Positions 26,601 to 34,472 of a DNA stretch of 64,000 nt are shown piece after piece. The translations under genes were made by a program, and so were the position numbers. A model generated the notes under the pieces. It was not told the origin of the DNA. It saw nothing but the letters and a program-made list of their open reading frames with translations, and made no database searches. Positions within the stretch are counted from its first letter, which is position 1. Every line of letters starts with the position of its first letter. The stretch comes from Pseudomonadales bacterium (GTDB lineage Bacteria > Pseudomonadota > Gammaproteobacteria > Pseudomonadales > UBA7239), in assembly GCA_041395665.1 (NCBI GenBank), contig JAWLAB010000004.1:177993-241992 (forward strand). The letters are read 5' to 3'.

Positions 26601-27524
26601 GTGTCAGAGGTTAACAAACAGCTAGACAACATTATCGCTGCTGTTGGACAAGTGCTGCTAGGCAAGGAAGAAAAAATTCGCTTAGCGCTTGCTTGTATGT
26701 TGGCGAAAGGGCATTTATTGATCGAAGATTTACCCGGCATGGGTAAAACCACGCTGGCGCACGCCTTGGCGGCGGTGTTGGGTTTTAGTTATCGCCGTGT
26801 GCAATTTACTAGCGATATGTTGCCGGCCGATATTCTCGGTACCAATATTTTTGATGCGGAAAAAAGACAATTTGTTTTGCATCAAGGGCCGATATTTACG
26901 CAGCTTTTATTGGCGGATGAAATTAATCGCAGCTCACCTAAAACACAAAGCGCGTTGCTAGAAGCGATGGAAGAAAAACAGGTGTCGATAGATGGACAAA
27001 GCACAGCGCTGCCTGAACCTTTTTTTGTTATCGCCACGCAAAATCCTCTGCATCAATCAGGCACTTACCCTCTACCTGAATCACAGCTAGATCGTTTTTT
27101 AATGCAAATTTCTTTGGGGTTTCCTGCGCACACTGTAGAGCGTGCTTTGTTAGAAGGACGCAACCCCAGAGCTGTATTGTCTACTATTAAGCCGTTAGTT
27201 TCTGTAGAAACTTGGATGACATTGCAAAGCCAAGTGGACGCCGTACAGGCTTCAGCAAGTGTGTTGGATTACGCGCAGCGATTGATTGATCGTACCCGCT
27301 ATTCTGGCAATTTTCAGTGGGGACTTTCACCGCGTGCTGCCTTGGGTTTGATGCAAGCGGCACGCGCTTGGGCGTTGTTGCAGCATCGACAATTTGTAGT
27401 GCCAGAAGATATTCAATCGATATTTTCTGCTGTTGTTTCACATCGCTTGCGTTATCAGATGCGCGACAGTCAACAATCTGATCCAGCGAAGCTGGTATTG
27501 GACAGCGTGGATGTATTGGGGTGA
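26601..27524 (+). CDS. MoxR-family AAA+ ATPase
   Basis: A 307-residue AAA+ chaperone-like ATPase with Walker A DLPGMGKTTLA, Walker B LLADEINRSSPKTQSALLEAMEE split by the usual sensor spacing, and ATQNPLHQSGTYPLPESQLDRF. The GTG start follows GAGG. It is the first gene of the MoxR-DUF58-transglutaminase set and probably remodels the products of the next two genes or their partners. Confidence 0.94.
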   Translation: MSEVNKQLDNIIAAVGQVLLGKEEKIRLALACMLAKGHLLIEDLPGMGKTTLAHALAAVLGFSYRRVQFTSDMLPADILGTNIFDAEKRQFVLHQGPIFTQLLLADEINRSSPKTQSALLEAMEEKQVSIDGQSTALPEPFFVIATQNPLHQSGTYPLPESQLDRFLMQISLGFPAHTVERALLEGRNPRAVLSTIKPLVSVETWMTLQSQVDAVQASASVLDYAQRLIDRTRYSGNFQWGLSPRAALGLMQAARAWALLQHRQFVVPEDIQSIFSAVVSHRLRYQMRDSQQSDPAKLVLDSVDVLG

Positions 27525-27527
27525 TGC

Positions 27528-28496
27528 ATGTCACGCTGGTTGAAGGTGCTTCCTGACTCTTGGCGACAGCGCTATCAACAGTGGCTAGATCGCAGAATTC
27601 CGCGCAGCGCTAGTGTTCAACTCAGCCAACGCAACCTGTTTATTTTTCTTTCTCGCCACGGTTTTTATTTTTTACTATTAGATGCACTGTTATGGATTGG
27701 GGCAACCAATTATCAAAATAACTTAATTTTTGCTTTGAGTTTTTTGATATTAGCTGTTTTATTTGTGGCAATTTTACAAACTTTTTCTCATTTGAATGGT
27801 GTGCAGTTGCGCTTTGTCGGCGCTGAGCCTGTATTTTCAGGTGAAGCGATACATACGCGATTCTCTCTACATGCCATTTCTTTGCGACAGAAAATAGAGC
27901 TGCATTGGCCGCAGCAGCCGATAGTCTCTGTAACGATTTTTCCTGAAGAGCCAAGCTTCATTACGCTGACACACGCCACTGCTGCGCGCGGCACTATGCA
28001 GTTGGGGCGTTTGCATTTGCAGTCAGTTTATCCACTAGGTGTTGTGCGTTGTTGGAGTTGGCTGGATTTTGGTGTCAGTGTGTTGGTTTATCCAAAACCT
28101 GTTGAAGCGGATTATCGTTTGTGTTGTCGCGGTGGCAATACCAAGGAGGCTGCAATAGAGCAAGTGATTGGCGGTGATGAATATTTTTCGCTAAAGCCTT
28201 ATGCGGTAGGTGAACCTAATTCGCGTATCGCGTGGAAGCAGTATGCGGCAGGGCGCGGCCTGTATGTGCGCGAGTACAGTGAAGAACGAGGTGGTGAAGT
28301 GATATTGGATTTTTCAGTAATGAATGATCCCGATCTCGAACTGCGTTTGTCGAAATTATGTTATTGCGCCTGTTTTTTGTATGAGCAAGGTCGTGCTTTT
28401 GGTTTGTCGCTACCGAATAGGCCAGATATTCCAGTGGCTAGCGGTGAGAAGCACTGGCGTACCGTGCTAACTGCATTGGCGTTGTTCGAGGTCTAG
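27528..28496 (+). CDS. DUF58-domain membrane protein
   Basis: A 322-residue protein with two N-terminal membrane helices (about residues 45-85) and a C-terminal DUF58 region with KPYAVGEPNSRIAWKQYAAG and LYVREYSEERGG. The latter half resembles a vWA fold. It sits 3 bp after the MoxR gene and 2 bp before the TgpA-like gene, so the three are an operon. Members are MoxR partners; the biochemical role is unknown. Confidence 0.92.
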   Translation: MSRWLKVLPDSWRQRYQQWLDRRIPRSASVQLSQRNLFIFLSRHGFYFLLLDALLWIGATNYQNNLIFALSFLILAVLFVAILQTFSHLNGVQLRFVGAEPVFSGEAIHTRFSLHAISLRQKIELHWPQQPIVSVTIFPEEPSFITLTHATAARGTMQLGRLHLQSVYPLGVVRCWSWLDFGVSVLVYPKPVEADYRLCCRGGNTKEAAIEQVIGGDEYFSLKPYAVGEPNSRIAWKQYAAGRGLYVREYSEERGGEVILDFSVMNDPDLELRLSKLCYCACFLYEQGRAFGLSLPNRPDIPVASGEKHWRTVLTALALFEV

Positions 28497-28498
28497 TT

Positions 28499-30490
28499 AT
28501 GGTTGCGCAGCAATTATCACGCCCTGCACTGTTATATCTGTTAGCCAGTTTTTCGCTGTGTAATGCATTGTTGTCGATATATTTGCCTTGGTGGTTGTTA
28601 TTGGTTGCAGCTGTTTGCTTGGTGTGGCGACTGTTTATTTTTTCAGGTAGAACATCGTTCCCAGCTGCATGGTTGCGTGTGGTTTTGGTTGTGTTATCTG
28701 GTGCAGCATTATTGGCACAGTTTGGCTTTGTACTTTCTGTCGATATATTTGTCGCTTTGTTGCTATTGGGCTTTTCACTAAAGCTATTGGAGATTTATCA
28801 AAATAAAGACGCACAATTTTTGCTTTACCTTGCGGTATTTGTCTTGATGACTGCTTTTTTATTCTCGCAATCTGTTGGATATGCCGTATTGGTTTTTTGG
28901 GCGGTGGCCTTGGTTCTAGCGTCATTGGTGGCGGTACAAAGTGATGCAGTTGTATTGCAGCGAGATGTTTGGCATCCCTTGCGGCGTGGCGTATGGCTAT
29001 TTTTAATGGCGCTGCCTGTGATGTTGTTTTTATTTGTTGTGATGCCGCGCTTGCCACCGCTATGGTCTATGCCACTTAAAACGCAGCAAGCAAAAACAGG
29101 TATGAGCGATAGCATGCGTTTCGGCGATGTGGCGTCATTGGCGAAGTCGTCAGATATTGCGTTTCGCGCCTCTTTTCCCCATGAGGTTCCAGAACGGAAA
29201 TCACTGTATTGGTATGGATTATTTTTGGATCATTTTGATGGCGAGCAGTGGTCAGAAAGCTGCAAACACTGCACTACTTCAATACCTAATATTACAGACC
29301 AGAAAGCACAAAAAAGTTTTCCTTACCAAGTGGTGTTAGAACCTTCAGGCCAACCGTGGGTGTATTTGTTAAAACCCAGTGCAATTGGTGATGGGCGAAT
29401 GAAAATAAAGCCAGACGGCATTATTCGCTATGTCGATAATGTTCGTGAGCGTCGCATGTATGAGGCTCGCCTTTTATTTTCAGAACGCCTTGTGTCATTA
29501 AGTGCTGCCGAACGCGACCAGTATTTGTCTTTACCTAGCACGGGTAATGAAGCGGCTAGAAAATTGGCATCACAATGGCGACAGGGGGTGACATCTGATG
29601 CTGCTGTTATTAAAAATGCGTTGGATTTCTATCACGCTTCTTTTCACTACACATTGCAACCACCAATATTGAAAGATGATCGCGTGGATGATTTTTTATT
29701 CAATACACGCAGTGGTTTTTGTGAACATTTTGCTGGAAGTTTTGTATTTTTGATGCGGGCAGCTGGTATCCCAGCTCGCGTGGCTATGGGCTATATGGGG
29801 GGGGAGATTGATAGCAAAAATGGCTTTGTTGTCGTGCGGCAGTATGACGCGCATGCGTGGGCAGAAGTGTGGTTACCCAGTAGTGGCTGGCGGCGCATTG
29901 ACCCTACGGCTGCTGTGGCACCAGAGCGAATTGATTTAGGGTTTGAAGGGGCTTATGCGTCAAATCCTTTATTTGCAGGCGGTGAAAATGTTTTTGGCTC
30001 GCGCCAATTCTCTTTGCTAAATCGTTTGCGTTTAGAAATGGATCGCTTGGATTATGTTTGGTCTCGTTGGGTTTTGGGTTATGACAATGAACGGCAATCA
30101 GCATTCTTGAAAAAAATGGGTTTGCTGTCTCCATTGCGGGTCGCCGTATGGAGCGTGGTGGGTGTCGGGTTAATGTTTGTTGGTGTTTGTATTTTTTTGT
30201 ATTGGCGCGAACAGCGCAGTAATAAGGAACACCCAGCAACGAGGCATTATCGTCGGTTGTGTGATGCTTATGCGCGAAAAGGTGTTGCTCGCTTGGCAAT
30301 GGAAACGCCGGTGCAGTATGCGAGCAGAATTCGCGCAGCGGGTTTGCCATATGCAGAGCAGTTTGAGCGGCTATCAGCGGAATATTATGAGTGGATGTAT
30401 AACAACGAAATCAAGGAAAAAAAGAACTTAATGATTTCTTTCGGTAAAGACTGTTATTTTTTGTGCTTCTTGTTGTTTATCGGCAAATAA
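28499..30490 (+). CDS. tgpA: Transglutaminase-like membrane protein TgpA
   Basis: A 663-residue protein with about six N-terminal membrane helices (DUF3488) and a periplasmic transglutaminase domain. The catalytic Cys is in SGFCEHFAGSF, the His in YDAHAWAEVW and the Asp in RRIDPTAAV. A further helix (WSVVGVGLMFVGVCIFLYW) and a cytoplasmic DUF4129-like tail follow. In P. aeruginosa TgpA is essential and periplasmic. The last 25 residues (KKNLMISFGKDCYFLCFLL) look unlike the family and could reflect drift near the stop. Confidence 0.93.
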   Translation: MVAQQLSRPALLYLLASFSLCNALLSIYLPWWLLLVAAVCLVWRLFIFSGRTSFPAAWLRVVLVVLSGAALLAQFGFVLSVDIFVALLLLGFSLKLLEIYQNKDAQFLLYLAVFVLMTAFLFSQSVGYAVLVFWAVALVLASLVAVQSDAVVLQRDVWHPLRRGVWLFLMALPVMLFLFVVMPRLPPLWSMPLKTQQAKTGMSDSMRFGDVASLAKSSDIAFRASFPHEVPERKSLYWYGLFLDHFDGEQWSESCKHCTTSIPNITDQKAQKSFPYQVVLEPSGQPWVYLLKPSAIGDGRMKIKPDGIIRYVDNVRERRMYEARLLFSERLVSLSAAERDQYLSLPSTGNEAARKLASQWRQGVTSDAAVIKNALDFYHASFHYTLQPPILKDDRVDDFLFNTRSGFCEHFAGSFVFLMRAAGIPARVAMGYMGGEIDSKNGFVVVRQYDAHAWAEVWLPSSGWRRIDPTAAVAPERIDLGFEGAYASNPLFAGGENVFGSRQFSLLNRLRLEMDRLDYVWSRWVLGYDNERQSAFLKKMGLLSPLRVAVWSVVGVGLMFVGVCIFLYWREQRSNKEHPATRHYRRLCDAYARKGVARLAMETPVQYASRIRAAGLPYAEQFERLSAEYYEWMYNNEIKEKKNLMISFGKDCYFLCFLLFIGK

Positions 30491-30521
30491 AAAAGCCACC
30501 CTTAAAAGAGTGGCTTTTGGT
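30488..30521. terminator. Bidirectional terminator between tgpA and the secreted-protein gene
   Basis: A 9-bp stem AAAAGCCAC / GTGGCTTTT encloses a 10-base loop, with A-rich and T-rich flanks. It lies between two convergent genes. Confidence 0.75.
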
Positions 30522-30544
30522 GTCAGGATATTATTAGAGTTAAT

Positions 30545-31267
30545 TTAGAACGCAGTGGTTGCTTTGGTAATGGCGCCGAAGGCGAAGTCAGCTTCTCTAA
30601 CAACGCCTCTACCGTTTGCCCCTGGTGTGGCGATTGATTTGCCGCCAATCAGCGTAGTAATGGTGGCTTGTGTGCCATTTTTGCTCAGCTGAATGTAGCC
30701 TTTTTGTAAAGAAACACTGGGATACACAACGACTAACGGGGTGGCTACTTTTTCAGTTACGCGCACTTTTGTTGGATCCAGTGGGTCTTGTCGATCGGGG
30801 ATGGCTGGGTTAATCAACAGTGAGAAAAACTGAGGAATACCCGTGGCTTGGTCTGGGTCAAACAAAGTTCCCCATGTGCCGCCAGCTGCTGCGCCCTTAG
30901 AAATATCACCGTCAATCGTGAAATAAATGAGCTTGCTTTCCCCTGGATAGCTCCAGCTGCCATTCAGTGTGAAGACAGCCATGTTATCCAGCCCTAACAC
31001 AGGGGCGGTAACGGAGATAATACTGGTAAATGTGCAATCAGGCTTCAGCTCCATGCTTTGGGAGACGCCCGTCATAAGCTTGTTTGGAAGCCTGTTTACC
31101 CCAAAACCTCTCAGCGAGACATTGATCCTTGTGCCGTTGGTTATTGGTGTGAAGTTGTACGAATCTGCGTGGTCACCAGAACCGCAAGCCCCAGCAAAAG
31201 CTGTAGTAGAGATTAAGGCGCTAGCACCTAAAGTAATGGTGGCCAGTGTTTTCAGGCTTGGTCGCAT
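30545..31267 (-). CDS. Secreted protein of unknown function
   Basis: A 240-residue protein with a clear signal peptide (cleavage expected after AFA near residue 25). Its mature part begins GACGSGDHADSY and is rich in Thr, Gly and beta-strand-like segments (LIYFTIDGDISKG, ATITTLIGGKS). No catalytic motif or known domain is recognised. There are two cysteines, one at the mature N-terminus and one in LKPDCTFTS, which could form a disulfide. It is divergent from fimV across a 304-bp region with a CRP-type site, so it may be co-regulated. Confidence 0.6.
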   Translation of the reverse strand: MRPSLKTLATITLGASALISTTAFAGACGSGDHADSYNFTPITNGTRINVSLRGFGVNRLPNKLMTGVSQSMELKPDCTFTSIISVTAPVLGLDNMAVFTLNGSWSYPGESKLIYFTIDGDISKGAAAGGTWGTLFDPDQATGIPQFFSLLINPAIPDRQDPLDPTKVRVTEKVATPLVVVYPSVSLQKGYIQLSKNGTQATITTLIGGKSIATPGANGRGVVREADFAFGAITKATTAF

Positions 31268-31571
31268 ATAAATTCCTCATTGTTTTTTAAGCTGGATAGA
31301 TAACGCATCATTTAGGTGAGATACGTTTCGGAGCTAATAGGTGATTTCCGAAGCTCCGATACTATATTAATAAATGGAATTTTCTGTGATGCCCGTCACA
31401 TTTTATTCTTTTTGATCTAATAAAGATAACCCAGAGGTTGTAGTGGCATTGACAGGCGGTTGCGACAATTTGATTGCTATAGCAAAATACCCCTTGAAAA
31501 ACAATAAGGATCGGCTGTATCTTCAACCTGTTTCGAGGAAGATGCGTCAAACAATTGAGGGCTGGTGGGTG
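31268..31571. promoter_or_regulatory. 304-bp divergent control region before fimV
   Basis: This gene-free region holds an 8-bp dyad TCGGAGCT / AGCTCCGA at 31328-31359 and a perfect CRP/Vfr-type site at 31385-31400. Reading frames continuing upstream of the fimV ATG carry no signal sequence and have no support. No RNA gene or riboswitch was recognised. Confidence 0.5.
31385..31400. promoter_or_regulatory. CRP/Vfr-type binding site
   Basis: TGTGATGCCCGTCACA matches the CRP consensus half-sites TGTGA-N6-TCACA exactly and has the T/A-rich flanks expected. It lies 172 bp upstream of the fimV ATG and 118 bp upstream of the secreted-protein ATG. Which promoter it controls cannot be told from sequence. 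Confidence 0.6.
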
Positions 31572-33428
31572 ATGAATCATAGAATTATTAAGGCTTTGTT
31601 CTTGGCGAGTAGCCTTGTGGCGGGGCAGGCTTATGCGTTGGGTTTGGGGAAAATCGCGCTGGAGTCCAATCTAAATGAGCCGTTGGTGGCAAGAATCCAA
31701 CTGGTTTCTGCGGATGACGTGTCGCCGAACGAAGTCATTGTAAAGCTTGCGTCACAGGCTGATTTTGACAAAGCCATGGTTGAGCGAAGCACTCATTTAA
31801 GTCATTTGGTGTTTCAGCTAGATACGACAGAGGCAGGGAACCCTACTTTACTGGTGACAACTGCTGAACCTGTGCGTGAACCTTCGTTGAATTTTTTGGT
31901 GGAGCTAACAACGCCAACGGGGCGTGTTTTGCGTGAATATACGCTGCTGCTGGATTTGGCGCAGAACAGCTCGATCCGCAAGCCAAAACATTACGGTACG
32001 GTACAACTCAAGCGCGCCCCAGCAGTACAAAAAACTGCCACCATAGAAAAAAAAAGTGAGCCGACTGCAGAGCAAGCACCAGTAGTATCTTCTCCAGCTC
32101 CAGCTCCAGCTCCAGCTCCAGCTCCAGCTCCAGCTCCAGCTCCAGCTCCAGCTCCAGCTCCAGCTCCAGCTCCAACGATCAGTGCGGAACAAGCGGCGGC
32201 GGATGCTGCGGCACAAGCGGCATTGACGGCAGAATTATCCAGCGCACAAGAGAAAGCCAATCTTGCTGTGGCTGAGAACGAGGTGTTAAAAAAACAAGCA
32301 GCGGATTTGGAACAACAACTCGCTGCGGCGAATGCGCAATTAATTCAGCAAGATACACAAATTCAGGCCTTGCGTGCTGAGCAGCAAAACCAAGCAAGTG
32401 CAGCTGCTCAAACTGTGGAGCAGCCACAGCCTGTTGCTCCTGCGGTAGTAGAGCCAGCGCCCGTTCCAGAGCCAACGGTAGAACCGACTCCTGCACCAGC
32501 TTCGGAAGCGGTTCAGACGCCCCCAGCCCCCGCTCCAACTGCAGAGGCTGCTCCATCTACAGAAGAAGCCGCGCCTGCACCGGAGGCAGCCGCTGAGCCG
32601 TCACAGCAAGAAACTCCAGCTGCCACGACGCCTAAACCTGCTGCCCAGCCAGCTCAGCAACAAGAGTCATCAGGCAGTAGTTCGAATTCCATTTTCGTCA
32701 CCATCGCACTGTTGCTCGTTGGTGGTGCTGCATTGTGGTTTATTCGCAAGCGGCAGACAGCTGTTTCGCCGTCTACTCCAGTAGTGAGTCACACTGAGCA
32801 GCCTTCTGCAGCCGTCAGTGATGAGAGTGATGCAGCAGTAGCGCCAATTGAGAGTGAGCAGGTTCAATCGACAGCGGCGGAACTCGCCGTTGAAGAAAAG
32901 CCTTTGAGTACGGATGAAGCGTTAGATTTACTACTGGCTGATATCCACACGGAGGCTCCTCCTGCATCAGTAACACCTGTGGATGAGCCTGCCAGCCCTG
33001 AAATTGAAGAGCTTTTGATTGATTCCGATACATTGTTGGATAGCGACTTATCACTGACGGAGGCCTCATCGCCTGAGATCGACGCAGAAGAATTATCCAT
33101 TGATAAAGCGTTTGTTTTTGAACCAGAGTTGTTTTTGGACACAGAAGCACAGTCTTCGGTCACAACAACAACGGTTCGAGAAATTCCTGAGCCATTGCGC
33201 GACGAGTCTTCTGAAGAAGTGGCGGCTGAGGATTCAAATCCTGTTTCCGACGATGTGCTTCAGGATGCAACAGACAGAGACTTTGTCGTCACGAAGTTAG
33301 AGCTGGCGAAGCAATACTTGGAAATGAGTGACGCAGAAAGCGCGAGAGATTTGTTGCAGGAAGTCTTGGACGAAGGTGACGCAGAACTTAAGCAAGTAGC
33401 AACGGATTTGTTGCGTAAAATTTCTTAA
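31572..33428 (+). CDS. fimV: FimV-family protein (short form)
   Basis: A 618-residue protein starting MNHRIIKALFLASSLVAGQAYA, a signal peptide, then the FimV N-terminal domain (LGLGKIALESNLNEPL). Residues 174-201 are an Ala-Pro run from a hexanucleotide repeat. A coiled-coil segment follows, then a Pro/Ala-rich linker, a single membrane helix near residue 375 (FVTIALLLVGGAALWFIRKR), an acidic cytoplasmic region and the conserved C-terminal helix pair (VVTKLELAKQYLEMSDAESA). FimV organises the pole for twitching motility and type IV pili. It is shorter than the P. aeruginosa protein (919), and no LysM motif was seen. The frame extends upstream, but only this start has a signal peptide. Confidence 0.85.
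   Translation: MNHRIIKALFLASSLVAGQAYALGLGKIALESNLNEPLVARIQLVSADDVSPNEVIVKLASQADFDKAMVERSTHLSHLVFQLDTTEAGNPTLLVTTAEPVREPSLNFLVELTTPTGRVLREYTLLLDLAQNSSIRKPKHYGTVQLKRAPAVQKTATIEKKSEPTAEQAPVVSSPAPAPAPAPAPAPAPAPAPAPAPAPAPTISAEQAAADAAAQAALTAELSSAQEKANLAVAENEVLKKQAADLEQQLAAANAQLIQQDTQIQALRAEQQNQASAAAQTVEQPQPVAPAVVEPAPVPEPTVEPTPAPASEAVQTPPAPAPTAEAAPSTEEAAPAPEAAAEPSQQETPAATTPKPAAQPAQQQESSGSSSNSIFVTIALLLVGGAALWFIRKRQTAVSPSTPVVSHTEQPSAAVSDESDAAVAPIESEQVQSTAAELAVEEKPLSTDEALDLLLADIHTEAPPASVTPVDEPASPEIEELLIDSDTLLDSDLSLTEASSPEIDAEELSIDKAFVFEPELFLDTEAQSSVTTTTVREIPEPLRDESSEEVAAEDSNPVSDDVLQDATDRDFVVTKLELAKQYLEMSDAESARDLLQEVLDEGDAELKQVATDLLRKIS
32092..32175 (+). repeat. Hexanucleotide repeat (CTCCAG)13 plus one variant unit
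   Basis: Thirteen perfect copies of CTCCAG followed by CTCCAA encode alternating Ala and Pro in FimV. Unit gain or loss keeps the frame, so it would change linker length and not switch the gene off. Confidence 0.95.
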
Positions 33429-33438
33429 AGGATGACTG

Positions 33439-33470
33439 CCACCAATCTGCGCGCTCTGGCAGATTGGTGG
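33439..33470. repeat. Perfect 12-bp hairpin overlapping the tRNA 3' end
   Basis: CCACCAATCTGC (33439-33450) is the exact inverse of GCAGATTGGTGG (33459-33470) with an 8-base loop. The second arm includes the CCA end of tRNA-Val on the minus strand. No T-run follows on either strand, so it is not a standard terminator. Confidence 0.8.
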
Positions 33471-33541
33471 GCATGAATGGACTCGAACCATCGACCCCCA
33501 CCATGTCAAGGTGGTGCTCTAACCAACTGAGCTACATGCCC
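33465..33541 (-). tRNA. tRNA-Val (anticodon GAC)
   Basis: A 77-base tRNA on the minus strand beginning GGGCATGTAGCTC. The acceptor stem GGGCATG/CATGCCC, the D arm GCTC/GAGC, the anticodon stem CCACC/GGTGG around loop TTGACAT, and the T loop TTCGAGT all pair properly. The anticodon GAC reads valine GUC codons. The terminal CCA is encoded. Hairpins lie on both sides of the gene. Confidence 0.97.
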
Positions 33542-33549
33542 TTGCAAAA

Positions 33550-33571
33550 CCTGTCTCGCTGCGCAGACAGG
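33550..33571. repeat. Inverted repeat just upstream of tRNA-Val
   Basis: CCTGTCT / AGACAGG with an 8-base spacer, 9 bp before the tRNA 5' end. On the minus strand it is followed by TTTTG, like a weak terminator or a leader hairpin for RNase P processing. Confidence 0.6.
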
Positions 33572-33711
33572 GGGCGGCAATGTACCAGCGCCCATTGATC
33601 TTGTAAACCCAAATAATAGCTTCATAAATGCGCATCACAGCGCACAAAACACTGAAGTCTATAGGCATATTTGGCTATGATATTGCATGCGATTATTACG
33701 CGAGAGCGACC

Positions 33712-34461
33712 ATGCAAGAAAACATTACCCATCAGCAAGCGGAAAGCGTACGTTGTCATCACAATAAACTGACCAATTGTGGAGATTGCCGGTTAAATAC
33801 GCTGTGTTTGCCAATCGCATTGAATGCGACAGAAATTGATCAGTTGGATGAAATTGTGAAGCGTGGTCGTCCACTGGCGAAAGGTGAGCATCTCTTTCAT
33901 CAGTCAGAACCGTTCAGTGCTGTGTATGCTGTGCGCTCCGGCAGTTTTAAAGCTTACGCTTCATCGGATGATGGCACCGAACAAGTCACCGGTTTTTATT
34001 TGCCGGGTGAAATTATGGGCTTGGATGGTATCAGTAATCTTTCACATTGCAGTTCAGCCGTTGCTTTAGAAACTTCAACCGTTTGTGAAATTCCTTTTTC
34101 GCGTTTAGAAGAACTAAGCGTAAAACTGCCCGCTTTGCAGCGCCGCTTTTTCCAAATGATGGGCAAGGAAATTGCACGCGATCAACAGATGTTCACGCTG
34201 TTGGGGAAAAACTCTGCCGAGGAGCGCATCGCTTCACTGTTGTTGAGTATTTCCACGCGTCATCACCATCGCAATTTGTCAGCTAGCCGTTTTCGTTTGA
34301 GTATGTCTCGCGCGGAAATGGGTAACTACATGGGGTTGACTGTGGAAACGGTGAGTCGCGTGATCAGTCGTCTACAAAAGCAGGGTGTAATCAAAGTGGA
34401 TAACCGAGAAATCGAAATTTTGGATATGGATGCACTGAAAGTGACTGCCAACGCAACTTGA
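33712..34461 (+). CDS. anr: Anr/FNR oxygen-responsive regulator
   Basis: A 249-residue CRP/FNR-family regulator. The [4Fe-4S] ligands match E. coli FNR: Cys23-x2-Cys26-x5-Cys32 near the N-terminus and the fourth cysteine in TSTVCEIPF. A cNMP-like beta barrel, dimer helix and winged helix (MGNYMGLTVETVSRVISRLQ, FNR-type recognition helix) follow. It should activate genes with TTGAT-N4-ATCAA sites when oxygen is low. ATG 33712 is chosen because upstream codons are not FNR-like. The next gene overlaps or abuts its stop. A perfect target box lies at 61352. Confidence 0.95.
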   Translation: MQENITHQQAESVRCHHNKLTNCGDCRLNTLCLPIALNATEIDQLDEIVKRGRPLAKGEHLFHQSEPFSAVYAVRSGSFKAYASSDDGTEQVTGFYLPGEIMGLDGISNLSHCSSAVALETSTVCEIPFSRLEELSVKLPALQRRFFQMMGKEIARDQQMFTLLGKNSAEERIASLLLSISTRHHHRNLSASRFRLSMSRAEMGNYMGLTVETVSRVISRLQKQGVIKVDNREIEILDMDALKVTANAT

Positions 34462-34472
34462 TTACACGATTA

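Noticed and set aside
31443..31571. Longer start for fimV
   Set aside because: The extra residues would bury the signal peptide, and the CRP-site region would be read as protein.
32092..32175. Possible CRISPR-like array
   Set aside because: It is a simple hexanucleotide coding repeat without spacers.
33439..33470. Rho-independent terminator for fimV or tRNA-Val
   Set aside because: The stem is perfect but no T-run follows on either strand.
33596..33612. Anr box near the anr promoter (TTGATCTTGTAAAC)
   Set aside because: The second half-site matches poorly, so autoregulation is not supported by this site.
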